Of a DNA stretch of 64,000 bases, positions 44,119-53,051 are shown piece after piece; position 1 is the stretch's first letter; each line of letters begins with the position of its first letter. The stretch covers positions 124,001 through 188,000 of the forward strand of contig NZ_JANLNW010000080.1 in NCBI RefSeq assembly GCF_025465945.1, read 5' to 3'. The notes under the pieces are model-generated. The model was not told the origin of the DNA. It made no database searches and saw only the letters and a list, made by a program, of their open reading frames with translations. This DNA is from Pseudomonas sp. 6D_7.1_Bac1. Lineage in GTDB: Bacteria > Pseudomonadota > Gammaproteobacteria > Pseudomonadales > Pseudomonadaceae. The translations under genes and the position numbers were made by a program.

Positions 44119-45846
44119 ATGAAATTCGAGCCCCTTGCCAAATCGCTGATAGCGACTGCACTCGCTCTTGGTTACGCCTGCGCACAAGCCGCTTCGCAAG
44201 CCCCGGTCGCCGCCGAGAATGGCATGGTGGTCACCGCCCAACACCTGGCCACTCACGTTGGCGTCGATGTCCTCAAGGACGGCGGCAACGCAGTCGATGC
44301 AGCGGTCGCGGTCGGTTATGCGCTGGCGGTGGTCTACCCCGCGGCGGGTAACATCGGTGGTGGTGGTTTCATGACTATCCAGCTGGCCGATGGCCGCAAG
44401 ACCTTCCTCGACTTTCGCGAGAAGGCGCCCCTGGCGGCCACCGCGAATATGTACCTCGACAAGGCAGGCAATGTCGTCCCGGACCTGAGCTCCAAGGGGC
44501 ATCTGGCCGTCGGCGTACCGGGAACTGTGTCGGGAATGGAGCTGGCGCTGAAGAAATACGGCACGATGAAGCGTGCCGATGTCATCGCACCGGCCATCAA
44601 GTACGCCGAGGACGGCTTCGTGCTTGAGCAGGGTGACGTCGACCTGCTCGATACCGCAACCGACCAATTCAAGAAAGACATGCACGACTCGGGCGCGATC
44701 TTCCTGAGCAAAGGCGAGCCGCTTCAGGTTGGCCAGAAGCTGGTGCAAAAGGACCTGGCCAAGACGCTGCGGGAAATTTCCGGTAAAGGTGCTGACGGCT
44801 TCTACAAGGGCTGGGTTGCCCAGGCCATCGTCGACTCAAGCAAGGCCGGCAAGGGCCTCATCACTCAAGCCGACCTCGACAAGTATCAGACCCGCGAGCT
44901 TGCGCCGATCGAGTGCGACTACCGTGGCTACCACGTCGTCTCTGCACCGCCACCGAGCTCGGGTGGGGTGATTATTTGCGAGATCATGAACATCCTCGAA
45001 GGCTACCCGATGCCAAGCCTGGGCTTTCACTCGGCTCAGGGGCTGCAGTATCAGATTGAGGCCATGCGCCACGCTTATGTCGACCGCAACAGTTATCTGG
45101 GCGATCCCGACTTCGTCAAGAATCCGGTAGCGCATCTGCTGGACAAAGCTTATGCGGCGAAGCTGCGTGCCGCCATCGACCCGCAAAAAGCCGGCATTTC
45201 CCGCGATATCAAACCTGGGGTAGCGCCACACGAAGGCAACAACACCACGCACTACTCGATCGTCGACAAGTGGGGGAATGCGGTCTCGGTGACCTACACC
45301 CTCAACGATTGGTTTGGTGCAGGGGTCATGGCCAGCAAGACCGGCATCATGCTCAACGACGAAATGGACGACTTCACCTCCAAGATAGGTGTGCCCAATA
45401 TGTACGGTCTGGTGCAGGGTGAAGCTAACGCTATCGCTCCAGGCAAAGCACCGCTGTCGTCGATGAGCCCGACGATCGTCACCAAAGACGGCAAAACCGT
45501 GATGGTCGTTGGCACGCCGGGAGGCAGTCGCATTATCACGGCGACCCTGCTGACCATCCTCAATGTGATCGACTACGGAATGAATATTCAGGAAGCGGTC
45601 GATGCGCCACGATTCCATCAACAGTGGCTGCCTGAAGAGACCAATCTCGAAGCATTCGCCGTCAGCCCGGACACCCGGAAAATCCTCGAAAGCTGGGGGC
45701 AAAAATTCACCGTCCCGCAGGACGCCAACCATCTGGCGGCCATTTTGGTCGGCGCGCCTGCACTCGGCGCAAAACCGGTCGGCAAGAACCGTTTCTACGG
45801 CGCGAACGATCCGCGGCGTAACACCGGCCTTTCACTGGGCTATTGA
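44119..45846 (+). CDS. ggt: Gamma-glutamyltransferase
   Basis: The product has 575 residues with a signal peptide (about 1-24, cleavage near AQA-ASQ), so the enzyme is periplasmic. The precursor self-cleaves before the nucleophilic Thr376 in NNTTHYSIVDKWGNAVS, yielding large and small subunits. Other signatures are GGNAVDAAVAVGYAL, the donor-binding REKAP and the oxyanion region PLSSMSPTIV. It transfers or hydrolyses gamma-glutamyl groups, chiefly of glutathione. ATG 44119 is chosen because the signal peptide begins there. It sits near transsulfuration and GST genes, a loose sulfur/glutathione neighbourhood. A hairpin terminator follows. Confidence 0.95.
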   Translation: MKFEPLAKSLIATALALGYACAQAASQAPVAAENGMVVTAQHLATHVGVDVLKDGGNAVDAAVAVGYALAVVYPAAGNIGGGGFMTIQLADGRKTFLDFREKAPLAATANMYLDKAGNVVPDLSSKGHLAVGVPGTVSGMELALKKYGTMKRADVIAPAIKYAEDGFVLEQGDVDLLDTATDQFKKDMHDSGAIFLSKGEPLQVGQKLVQKDLAKTLREISGKGADGFYKGWVAQAIVDSSKAGKGLITQADLDKYQTRELAPIECDYRGYHVVSAPPPSSGGVIICEIMNILEGYPMPSLGFHSAQGLQYQIEAMRHAYVDRNSYLGDPDFVKNPVAHLLDKAYAAKLRAAIDPQKAGISRDIKPGVAPHEGNNTTHYSIVDKWGNAVSVTYTLNDWFGAGVMASKTGIMLNDEMDDFTSKIGVPNMYGLVQGEANAIAPGKAPLSSMSPTIVTKDGKTVMVVGTPGGSRIITATLLTILNVIDYGMNIQEAVDAPRFHQQWLPEETNLEAFAVSPDTRKILESWGQKFTVPQDANHLAAILVGAPALGAKPVGKNRFYGANDPRRNTGLSLGY

Positions 45847-45853
45847 GTGATGC

Positions 45854-45880
45854 GCAGCCCTGTTTCAGGGCTGCACTTTC
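45854..45880 (+). terminator. Terminator-like hairpin after ggt
   Basis: GCAGCCCTG-TTT-CAGGGCTGC followed by ACTTTC. The stem is strong and the T-run weak. Confidence 0.7.
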
Positions 45881-46272
45881 ATGCGTCTTCGTCGATTTCT
45901 TCGGGACCTGAGGTAGAATGTCGCGCAATGGATGCTCGCCGTCAGGCGTGCCTGGCCGATAAGGTCAGGTGTCGAAGGATTCGCGAAGAGGTTGACGGGC
46001 GTATTCAGTGAGCAGATTCCATCTGTTCATGCTCAGTATTTGATTTAAAAACAGAATTAGTGTCACCCAAGTAGCTGAAGCCAATGACTAACAAGAAGTC
46101 AGCGCGGGAGGGGCCTAAACGTGAGGCCGATAGTGTCTATCGGTCTTATATGTCCACCCATCAGTCTTTCTGAGTGCAGGGGGTGACGGTATGCGGTATT
46201 GCATGCCGTGAGCCGGGGCACTTCATGATCAAGAGTGGTGGGGGGATGGCGTTCTATCCTAGGTATTACTGA
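45881..46272. other. Intergenic stretch before mqo
   Basis: About 390 bp without a supported gene. One 29-codon frame (46084-46173) was considered but has no ribosome-binding site. The mqo promoter and a long 5' leader should lie here. Confidence 0.5.
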
Positions 46273-47922
46273 ATGTTTAAAAAAGTGAACACGGGGCTAC
46301 TCGGCCTGGCCATGTCGATGGTCCTCATGCCTTTGCACGCAGCTGAGACAAAGAAAGTCGATGTGCTCCTCATCGGTGGGGGCATCATGAGTTCGACCTT
46401 GGGCGTTTGGCTCAATGAGCTCGAACCTGGAATGTCGATGGAAATGGTTGAGCGTCTCGATGGCGTCGCCCAGGAAAGCTCGAACGGCTGGAACAACGCC
46501 GGGACCGGTCACTCTGCTCTGGCTGAGCTGAACTACACGCCAGAAGACAAGAACGGCAAGGTCGAGATTCCCAAGGCCATTGAAATCAACGAGGCCTTCC
46601 AGGTCTCGCGCCAATTCTGGGCCTGGCAGGTCAAGAATGGTGTCTTGAAGAATCCCCATTCGTTCATCAACTCCACTCCGCACATGAGTTTTGTGTGGGG
46701 CGATGACAACATTCAGTTCTTGAAGAAACGCTACGAAGCACTTCAGGCGAGCCCGTTGTTCGCTGGCATGCAGTACTCGGAAGACCCGGCGCAGATCAAG
46801 AAATGGGTTCCGCTGATGATGGAAGGGCGTGACCCGAATCAAAAGATCGCGGCGACCTGGTCCCCAATCGGTACGGATGTGAACTTCGGTGAAATCACCC
46901 GTCAGTTCGCCGGTTACCTGCAAACCAAGCCGAACTTCTCGCTGAAGCTTTCGAGTGAAGTGGAAGACATCAAGCGCAATGAAGATGGCAGCTGGCGCGT
47001 TTCCTACAAGAACCTGAAAGACGGCTCGGAAACCCAGACCGACGCCAAATTCGTGTTCATTGGTGCGGGCGGTGGTGCACTGCACCTGCTGCAGAAGTCG
47101 GGCATTCCTGAAGCCCAAGAGTACGCAGGCTTCCCGGTTGGCGGCTCTTTCCTAGTGACTGATAACCCGGCGATCGCTGAACAGCATATGGCGAAGGCCT
47201 ATGGCAAGGCCTCGGTCGGCGCACCGCCGATGTCGGTTCCACACCTGGATACCCGCATGCTGGATGGCAAGCGCGTGATCCTGTTTGGCCCGTTCGCGAC
47301 GTTCTCCACGAAGTTCCTGAAAGAAGGTTCCTACTTCGATCTGCTGACGAGCACGACCACGCACAACGTCTGGCCTATGACCAAGGTGGGCATCGAGCAG
47401 TACCCACTGGTTGAATACCTGGCTGGCCAGTTGATGCTGTCGGATGAAGACCGCATGAACGCCCTGAAGGAATACTTCCCGAATGCCAAGAAGGAAGACT
47501 GGCGTCTGTGGCAAGCCGGTCAGCGCGTTCAGATCATCAAGCGCGATGAAGAGAAGGGCGGTGTCCTGAAACTGGGCACCGAGATCGTCAGCTCCCAGGA
47601 CGGCAGCATTGCCGGTTTGCTGGGTGCATCGCCAGGCGCGTCCACCGCGGCTCCGATCATGCTGAGCGTGCTTGAGAAGATCTTCAAGGACAAGGTTGCA
47701 ACCCCGGCCTGGCAGGAAAAGCTGCACCAGATCGTTCCGAGTTACGGCACCAAGCTCAACGACAGTCCTGAGCGCGTTTCCCAGGAATGGGCCTACACCA
47801 GTGAGGTTCTGCAACTTGCCCCGCCGCCTGTGATCAACCCGGCAGTGGCGCCGCAAACAGCTGCTCCAGCTCCAGCGAAACCACAGCACGAAAGCACTCC
47901 AGCGTCTGACATGGCGCTGTAA
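46273..47922 (+). CDS. mqo: Malate:quinone oxidoreductase with signal peptide
   Basis: This 549-residue FAD enzyme oxidises malate to oxaloacetate and passes electrons to the quinone pool. The N-terminus shows a Sec-type signal (MFKKVNTGLLGLAMSMVLMP, cleavage near LHA-AET) before the FAD-binding VDVLLIGGGIMSSTLGVWL. Further Mqo signatures are NGWNNAGTGHSALAELNYTP and LLGASPGASTAAP near the end. A Pro/Ala-rich tail of about 35 residues extends past the usual C-terminus. A signal peptide is odd for an enzyme regarded as a cytoplasmic peripheral membrane protein. A strong bidirectional terminator follows. Confidence 0.94.
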   Translation: MFKKVNTGLLGLAMSMVLMPLHAAETKKVDVLLIGGGIMSSTLGVWLNELEPGMSMEMVERLDGVAQESSNGWNNAGTGHSALAELNYTPEDKNGKVEIPKAIEINEAFQVSRQFWAWQVKNGVLKNPHSFINSTPHMSFVWGDDNIQFLKKRYEALQASPLFAGMQYSEDPAQIKKWVPLMMEGRDPNQKIAATWSPIGTDVNFGEITRQFAGYLQTKPNFSLKLSSEVEDIKRNEDGSWRVSYKNLKDGSETQTDAKFVFIGAGGGALHLLQKSGIPEAQEYAGFPVGGSFLVTDNPAIAEQHMAKAYGKASVGAPPMSVPHLDTRMLDGKRVILFGPFATFSTKFLKEGSYFDLLTSTTTHNVWPMTKVGIEQYPLVEYLAGQLMLSDEDRMNALKEYFPNAKKEDWRLWQAGQRVQIIKRDEEKGGVLKLGTEIVSSQDGSIAGLLGASPGASTAAPIMLSVLEKIFKDKVATPAWQEKLHQIVPSYGTKLNDSPERVSQEWAYTSEVLQLAPPPVINPAVAPQTAAPAPAKPQHESTPASDMAL

Positions 47923-47926
47923 AACG

Positions 47927-47962
47927 AAGCCCCGCCAAACACTGTTTGGCGGGGCTTTTACG
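47927..47962. terminator. Bidirectional terminator between mqo and gamma-lyase genes
   Basis: AAGCCCCGCCAAAC-ACT-GTTTGGCGGGGCTT, a perfect 14-bp stem with T-runs on the plus strand and A-run (T on the other strand) at the left side. It serves both convergent genes. Confidence 0.93.
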
Positions 47963-47989
47963 TTGGGGTCATTCAAAACCGGTCTTTGG

Positions 47990-49168
47990 TCAAATTCGCT
48001 CCAGCGCCTGGGCCAGGTCGGCGCGCAGGTCTTCGACATCCTCGACACCCACTGACAAACGCACCAGTGCATCGCCGATGCCGAGCTGTGCGCGGGTTTC
48101 TGCCGGGATGCTGGCGTGGGTCATGATCGCCGGGTGCTCAATCAGGCTTTCCACCCCGCCCAGGCTCTCGGCCAGGGCGAAGATCCGCACGCTCTCGAGG
48201 AAGCGCTTGGTGCCGGCCAGGTCGCTGTTCAGGTCGAGGGAAATCATCCCGCCGAAACCGCGCATCTGCCGCCGCGCCAGTTCGTGCTGCGGGTGCGATG
48301 GCAGGCCCGGATAATAGACGCGCGCCACCTGCGGCTGACGTTCCAGCCATTGCGCCAGTTTCAGCGCGTTGCTGCAATGGCGTTCCATGCGCAGCGCCAG
48401 GGTCTTCACTCCGCGCAGGGTGAGGAACGCGTCGAACGGCCCGGCGATAGCACCCACCGCGTTCTGCAGGAATCCCAGGCGCTCGCCCAGTTCTGTGTTC
48501 TGCCCAACCACCGCGATGCCGCCGATCACGTCGGAGTGACCATTCAGGTACTTGGTCGTCGAGTGCAGCACGATGTCGAAACCCAGCTCCAACGGGCGCT
48601 GTATCCACGGGCTGGCAAAGGTGTTGTCGGCCACACAGATGATGCCTCGCTCGCGACAGATGCGCGCGATGGCGGCGAGGTCGGTGAGGCGCAGCAAGGG
48701 ATTGCTCGGCGTCTCGACCATGACCATTCGCGTGTCGTCCTGCAGCGCCGCTTCGAATGCCGCCAGGTCAGTCAGATCGACGAAGCTGAAGCGATGCCCG
48801 GCGCTGCGCCGGCGCACCTTGTCGAACAGTCGGAAAGTACCGCCGTACAGGTCGTTGCCGGAAACGATGTGCGCGCCAGTGTCGAGCAGTTCGAGCACGG
48901 TGGAGATCGCCGCCAGCCCGGAGGCGAAGGCGAAGGCCCGGGTACCGCCTTCGAGGTCCGCCACGCAACGCTCCAGCGCCCAGCGCGTTGGGTTGTGCGA
49001 GCGCCCGTAGTCGAGGCCCTTGTGTACACCGGGGCTCTGCTGCAAGTAGGTGGAGTTGGCGTAAATCGGCGGCATCAGCGCCCCGGTGGAAGGGTCCGGC
49101 GCCTGTCCGGCATGGATCACACGGGTGGCGAAGGCGCGGGGCGCGGCGGTTTCATCGTGTTGACTCAT
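47990..49168 (-). CDS. Cystathionine gamma-lyase/synthase-family PLP enzyme
   Basis: This 392-residue Cys/Met-metabolism PLP enzyme has YGRSHNPTRWALE, the PLP ring-stacking SGNDLYGGTFRLF and the Schiff-base Lys206 in LHSTTKYLNGHSD. With the adjacent beta-synthase it most likely acts as cystathionine gamma-lyase, releasing cysteine in reverse transsulfuration. A gamma-synthase role cannot be excluded from sequence alone. Its ATG overlaps the stop of the beta-synthase gene by four bases, so both are made from one transcript. Confidence 0.92.
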   Translation of the reverse strand: MSQHDETAAPRAFATRVIHAGQAPDPSTGALMPPIYANSTYLQQSPGVHKGLDYGRSHNPTRWALERCVADLEGGTRAFAFASGLAAISTVLELLDTGAHIVSGNDLYGGTFRLFDKVRRRSAGHRFSFVDLTDLAAFEAALQDDTRMVMVETPSNPLLRLTDLAAIARICRERGIICVADNTFASPWIQRPLELGFDIVLHSTTKYLNGHSDVIGGIAVVGQNTELGERLGFLQNAVGAIAGPFDAFLTLRGVKTLALRMERHCSNALKLAQWLERQPQVARVYYPGLPSHPQHELARRQMRGFGGMISLDLNSDLAGTKRFLESVRIFALAESLGGVESLIEHPAIMTHASIPAETRAQLGIGDALVRLSVGVEDVEDLRADLAQALERI

Positions 49169-50541
49169 GTGAGGGATCTCCGTAAGTGATTGAGCAGGTC
49201 GACTCGGGTAATCAGGCCGTGGAAGCCCGAGGCGTCTTTGATGATCGCCACCAGCCCACGGTCGAGCTCTGCCTGCAGTTCAGCCAGACTGGCGCCGGGA
49301 GGCAGGGTTTCCAGCTTGTCGGTCATCGCGCTGGCCACGGTCATACGAAAGTGCGAAGCGTCTTCGTGCACGCCAAGCAGAATATCGGACTCGTCGATCA
49401 CGCCGATCAGCCGCTGTCCGTCCAGCAGCACCGGCAGTTGCGACACATCCGCCAGGCGCATGCGCTGCAAGGCGGTGAGCAGCGTGTCGTCCGGGCCCAC
49501 GCTGATCACCCGGCCATCCTCGAAGCGCCGCGCGATCAGGTCGCGCAGATCGCCGTAGCGCTTGCGCGCAAGCAAGCCCTGATCGGTCATCCACTGGTCG
49601 TTGTAGACCTTCGACAGGTAGCGGGTGCCGGTGTCGCAGACGAAGCTGACCACCCGCTTCGGCTCGGTTTGCTCACGGCAGTAGCGCAGTGCCGCCGCCA
49701 GCAATGTGCCGGTCGAAGAGCCGCCGAGAATGCCTTCGGCGCGCAGCAGTTGGCGGGCATGATCGAAGCTTTCCTCGTCGCTGATCGAATAGGCCTGGCG
49801 CACGCTGGAAAGGTCGGCAATAGACGGAATGAAGTCTTCGCCGATGCCCTCGACCGCCCAGGAACCGGGTGTGCCGAGGGTGCCGCTGCGGCTGTATTCG
49901 GCGACCACCGAGCCGATCGGATCGGCCAGCACCATGGCCAGGTCCGGCTGCACGCGGCGAAAGAAACGGGTGAGCCCGGTCAGCGTGCCGGCCGAACCGA
50001 CGCCGACGACGATGGCATCCAGATCATGCTGGGTCTGCGCCCAGATCTCCGGTGCGGTGCTGCACTCGTGGGCCAGCGGGTTGGCCGGGTTGTTGAACTG
50101 ATCGGCGAAGAAGGCGTCGGGAATCTCCTGCGCCAGTCGGGCGGCAACGTCCTGGTAGTACTCGGGATGGCCCTTGCCGACATCGGAGCGGGTGATGTGC
50201 ACCTCGGCGCCCATCGCCTTGAGGTGCAGGACCTTCTCGGTGGACATTTTGTCCGGCACCACCAGCACCACCCGGTAACCCTTGGCACGGCCGACCAGGG
50301 CCAGCCCGAGGCCGGTGTTGCCGGCAGTGGCCTCGACGATGGTGCCGCCGGGTCGCAGGCGGCCATCGCGCTCGGCGGCGTCGATCATCGCCAGGCCAAT
50401 GCGATCCTTGATCGAACCGCCGGGGTTCTGCGATTCGAGCTTGAGGAACAGCGTGCACGGGCCGGTATCGAAGCGGCTGACGCGCACCAGTGGCGTATTG
50501 CCGATCAGTTCGAGCACGGCAGGGCGGGAGTCGTTCGGCAT
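49165..50541 (-). CDS. Cystathionine beta-synthase with CBS domains
   Basis: The product has 458 residues. The PLP domain (about 1-320) has ELIGNTPLVRV, the Schiff-base Lys45 in NPGGSIKDRIG, and the phosphate-binding loop GGSSTGTLLAA. Two CBS domains (about 335-458) follow, as in eukaryotic-type cystathionine beta-synthase and unlike plain cysteine synthase. It condenses homocysteine and serine to cystathionine. ATG 50541 is preceded by GAGGTG; the frame is open for 102 more codons upstream, but these run into a repeat element and are not coding. Confidence 0.92.
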   Translation of the reverse strand: MPNDSRPAVLELIGNTPLVRVSRFDTGPCTLFLKLESQNPGGSIKDRIGLAMIDAAERDGRLRPGGTIVEATAGNTGLGLALVGRAKGYRVVLVVPDKMSTEKVLHLKAMGAEVHITRSDVGKGHPEYYQDVAARLAQEIPDAFFADQFNNPANPLAHECSTAPEIWAQTQHDLDAIVVGVGSAGTLTGLTRFFRRVQPDLAMVLADPIGSVVAEYSRSGTLGTPGSWAVEGIGEDFIPSIADLSSVRQAYSISDEESFDHARQLLRAEGILGGSSTGTLLAAALRYCREQTEPKRVVSFVCDTGTRYLSKVYNDQWMTDQGLLARKRYGDLRDLIARRFEDGRVISVGPDDTLLTALQRMRLADVSQLPVLLDGQRLIGVIDESDILLGVHEDASHFRMTVASAMTDKLETLPPGASLAELQAELDRGLVAIIKDASGFHGLITRVDLLNHLRRSLT

Positions 50542-50657
50542 GTTGTCACCTCGCTGCGGGAATTTGCGCTGGATGGACAGCAATCTGCGGTCGGTCAAGC
50601 GCCAGTCGCAGGTAATGCCTCGCTTGGACCATAGGCCGGGATTGCGCAACCCGCAAC

Positions 50658-50927
50658 CTAGGGTCTGTTGACGTTTGGTGGCGACCGCGACGGCGGCCCA
50701 TTTGGCGCAGGGCAAGGCGCGAGGAACGTAGTCTGGTTGTTCCAAATAAGTTCCGAGCAACGCCGCCCTGCGCCAAATGGGCTCCGTCCCTTCGGGTTGC
50801 GCGCCAACGTGCGCGAGGCTGCGTTGCGGGATTTGCCAAGGGAACAACCATTAGCGGCATCCCGCGCCTTGCCTCGCGCACGTTGGCATCGCAACGCGGT
50901 TCGTCACCAAACGTCAACAGACCCTAG
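50658..50927. mobile_element. 270-bp MITE with CTAG flanks and nested palindromes
   Basis: The termini are GGTCTGTTGACGTTTGGTG and its exact inverse, each bordered outside by CTAG, which reads as a 4-bp target duplication. Inside are two further perfect inverted repeats. The first is GCCCATTTGGCGCAGGGC with its complement 50-odd bases on (50695-50782). The second is GCCAACGTGCGCGAGGC with its complement (50801-50887). There is no transposase gene. CTAR-type duplications and GG-starting ends suggest mobilisation by an IS5-family transposase, which is inference. It ends 116 bp upstream of the beta-synthase start. Confidence 0.8.
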
Positions 50928-51233
50928 CGCAGCCAACCGGTAGCGACGCCGCCTGAACAGCATTGCAGTCTGGGGTCTGTTGTTTCTGGCATTTGTAACG
51001 GCCAAAAAAGAGCCTCAAAGCTCTTTGATGGGGAGGAAGTAGAGCCCATGAGGCTCAAGATGCGCATGAAACAAGTGGTGAGCTTGGTAGGGGTTCAGAT
51101 CACTCACCACTTACGCAGCTGCCGGAGCATTTAAACAGCTGCGTAGAACTATCGTAGGAACGTGGGGGCGTGGGCTCAAGTACCGTTAGTCTAGTGTTGT
51201 GGGGGCTTGTGTCCTGTCTTTCACCGGGCTAGT
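50928..51233. other. Intergenic stretch with small palindromes
   Basis: No gene is seen. It contains AAAGAGC-CTCAAA-GCTCTTT (51006-51025) and a second GGGTCTGTTG near 50974, matching the tip of the neighbouring MITE and possibly a relic of another copy. Confidence 0.45.
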
Positions 51234-51914
51234 TCAAGTGACGTCCGGCGCCTGGAGAAACCGCTTGGGGATGGCGTCCGCAAACGGGTAGAGGGAAAAG
51301 TAAGGCCGGGCTTCATCAATGACTCGCTGGACGGACGGTCTGCGCGTCAACCGGTCGAAATAGGCACTCAAATGCTTGAATTCCTTCGGGAACGGCAAGA
51401 GTGTGCTGGCATAGAAAAGCGCCGGGGCGGCGGCGCAATCGGCCAGGCTGAAGTCTTGACCGGCCACCCAGATTCGCGACGCCATCCGATGGTCGAGCAT
51501 GGCGTAGGCGGTCTCCAGTGTGGATCGTTGTTTGCTCAAATCAGCGTTGGCGCTAAGCAGGCGATCACTGACAATCTGTTGCATCGGCTCCTGCACATAA
51601 TTGTCGAAAAAGCGGTCCCATAGACGCACCTCCAGCGCGGCCTCCCAATCGTTCGGAATCAACAGTTGCTCACCCGGATAGTAGCGGTCCAGGTACTCGA
51701 TGATGATCGTGGCCTCTGGCAGAGCGCGCTGGCGCAGGTGGTCACTGATGACCGGGAATTTACCGATTGGCCATAGGGCTTGAAGCTCCGCCCGGTCTGC
51801 ATCATCGGCAAGATCGATGATCCGCTTTTCGAATTCGATAGCGTTTTCGTAGAGTGCGATCAGCACTTTGTGGCAGTACGACGCCAGCGGATGGTAGTAA
51901 AGAGTCAGTGGCAT
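51234..51914 (-). CDS. Glutathione S-transferase family protein
   Basis: The product has 226 residues. The thioredoxin-like N-terminal domain reads LYYHPLASYCHKVLIALYE, with a Ser-Tyr-Cys active-site stretch, then the cis-Pro and substrate strand IGKFPVI and ATIIIEYLDRYYPG. An all-helical C-terminal domain includes WVAGQDFSLADCAAAPALFY, the capping box of GSTs. Cytoplasmic glutathione conjugation or dehalogenase-like activity is possible; the substrate is unknown. Confidence 0.92.
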   Translation of the reverse strand: MPLTLYYHPLASYCHKVLIALYENAIEFEKRIIDLADDADRAELQALWPIGKFPVISDHLRQRALPEATIIIEYLDRYYPGEQLLIPNDWEAALEVRLWDRFFDNYVQEPMQQIVSDRLLSANADLSKQRSTLETAYAMLDHRMASRIWVAGQDFSLADCAAAPALFYASTLLPFPKEFKHLSAYFDRLTRRPSVQRVIDEARPYFSLYPFADAIPKRFLQAPDVT

Positions 51915-52124
51915 CTTTCAACTCCTCAGTGGTGTTGCACTCATCATAGTCGCTGGCGTGACGGCTCGAAGGGTGGAGCCTGATGCCACTCTCTACCCCT
52001 CTCGGGTTACCCCATCGACGTCATTACGTTGCTGTCATGTGGCACCCCATACTTCGTGCCAGCCTTGCGTGTGGGCTGTTGAGTCTGGCGGCACAGCGTC
52101 CGCTTTTACCTCGAAGGAAAACCC

Positions 52125-52940
52125 ATGAAGATTGAACTGGTACAGCTGGCCGGTCGCGATGGCGACACGGCGTATAACCTCAAGCGAACCATAGAAGCCA
52201 TTGAAACGTGCACGCCCGATACAGATTTACTGGTGTTCCCCGAGACTCAGCTGATGGGATTTGCCAGCGCCGAGCAATTGAACGGTGTGGCTGAGCCCGT
52301 TGATGGGCCCACTGTGCAGGCGGTGCTGCGTGCAGTGCGCGAGCGTGATGTCGCGGTAGTGGTGGGTCTGGCCGAGCGAGACGGTGATCGTTTCTTTAAC
52401 ACGTCGCTGCTGCTGACACCGCAAGGCGTGGCATTGAGTTATCGCAAGACGCACTTGTGGCCATCGGAGCGCGACCTGTTCCAGCCTGGGGATCGCTTTG
52501 CCACGGCACTGTGGAAGGGGGTTCGGGTGGGGCTGTTGATCTGCTACGACATCGAACTGCCGGAAACGGCGCGGGCCTTGGGGCAACTGGGGGCAGAGCT
52601 GATTCTGGTCACCAACGGCAACATGGACCCCTACGGTCCCGTGCATCGCACTGCGATCATGGCCCGGGCCCAGGAAAACCAGGCCTTTGCCGTGATGGTC
52701 AATCGTTGCGGTGGCGGTGATGAAGGTTTGATGTTTGCCGGTGCCAGCGCTGTGGTCGACCCGATGGGGCGTCTGTTGTTCGAAGCCGGGCGCGAAGAAT
52801 GCAGACAGGTGGTCGAGCTGGATTTCCAGCTGCTGAAAACCGCTCGGCACGATTATGACTACCTCAAGGATCGTCGCTTACGACTCGTTGGCGAGCAGAT
52901 TGCACATGCCGATGGTCGTCGTGAGCTGCTGATTCCCTGA
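52125..52940 (+). CDS. Carbon-nitrogen hydrolase (nitrilase superfamily)
   Basis: The product has 271 residues with the complete catalytic triad: Glu40 in LLVFPETQ, Lys108 in YRKTHLWPSERDLF and Cys140 in GLLICYDIELPE. It hydrolyses a C-N bond, most often in an omega-amide or N-carbamoyl compound. The next gene codes for a polyamine-type binding protein, so N-carbamoylputrescine or a related polyamine intermediate is a reasonable but unproven substrate. AAGGAAA precedes the ATG. Confidence 0.9.
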   Translation: MKIELVQLAGRDGDTAYNLKRTIEAIETCTPDTDLLVFPETQLMGFASAEQLNGVAEPVDGPTVQAVLRAVRERDVAVVVGLAERDGDRFFNTSLLLTPQGVALSYRKTHLWPSERDLFQPGDRFATALWKGVRVGLLICYDIELPETARALGQLGAELILVTNGNMDPYGPVHRTAIMARAQENQAFAVMVNRCGGGDEGLMFAGASAVVDPMGRLLFEAGREECRQVVELDFQLLKTARHDYDYLKDRRLRLVGEQIAHADGRRELLIP

Positions 52941-53051
52941 CCGCTGCATTGCTGGAACCTTCAGCCGATTTCGGTGCTGCCATAACAATAAAATAACAGC
53001 AGACGCCGCGCTCATTTACCGATGATCGCGCCATCGCTTTGGAGTCTCCCC

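Noticed and set aside
46084..46173. 29-codon frame in the ggt-mqo gap
   Set aside because: Polar composition and no ribosome-binding site.
50542..50847. N-terminal extension of the cystathionine beta-synthase frame
   Set aside because: The 102 extra codons run through the MITE and contain no conserved residues; the ATG at 50541 has a proper ribosome-binding site.
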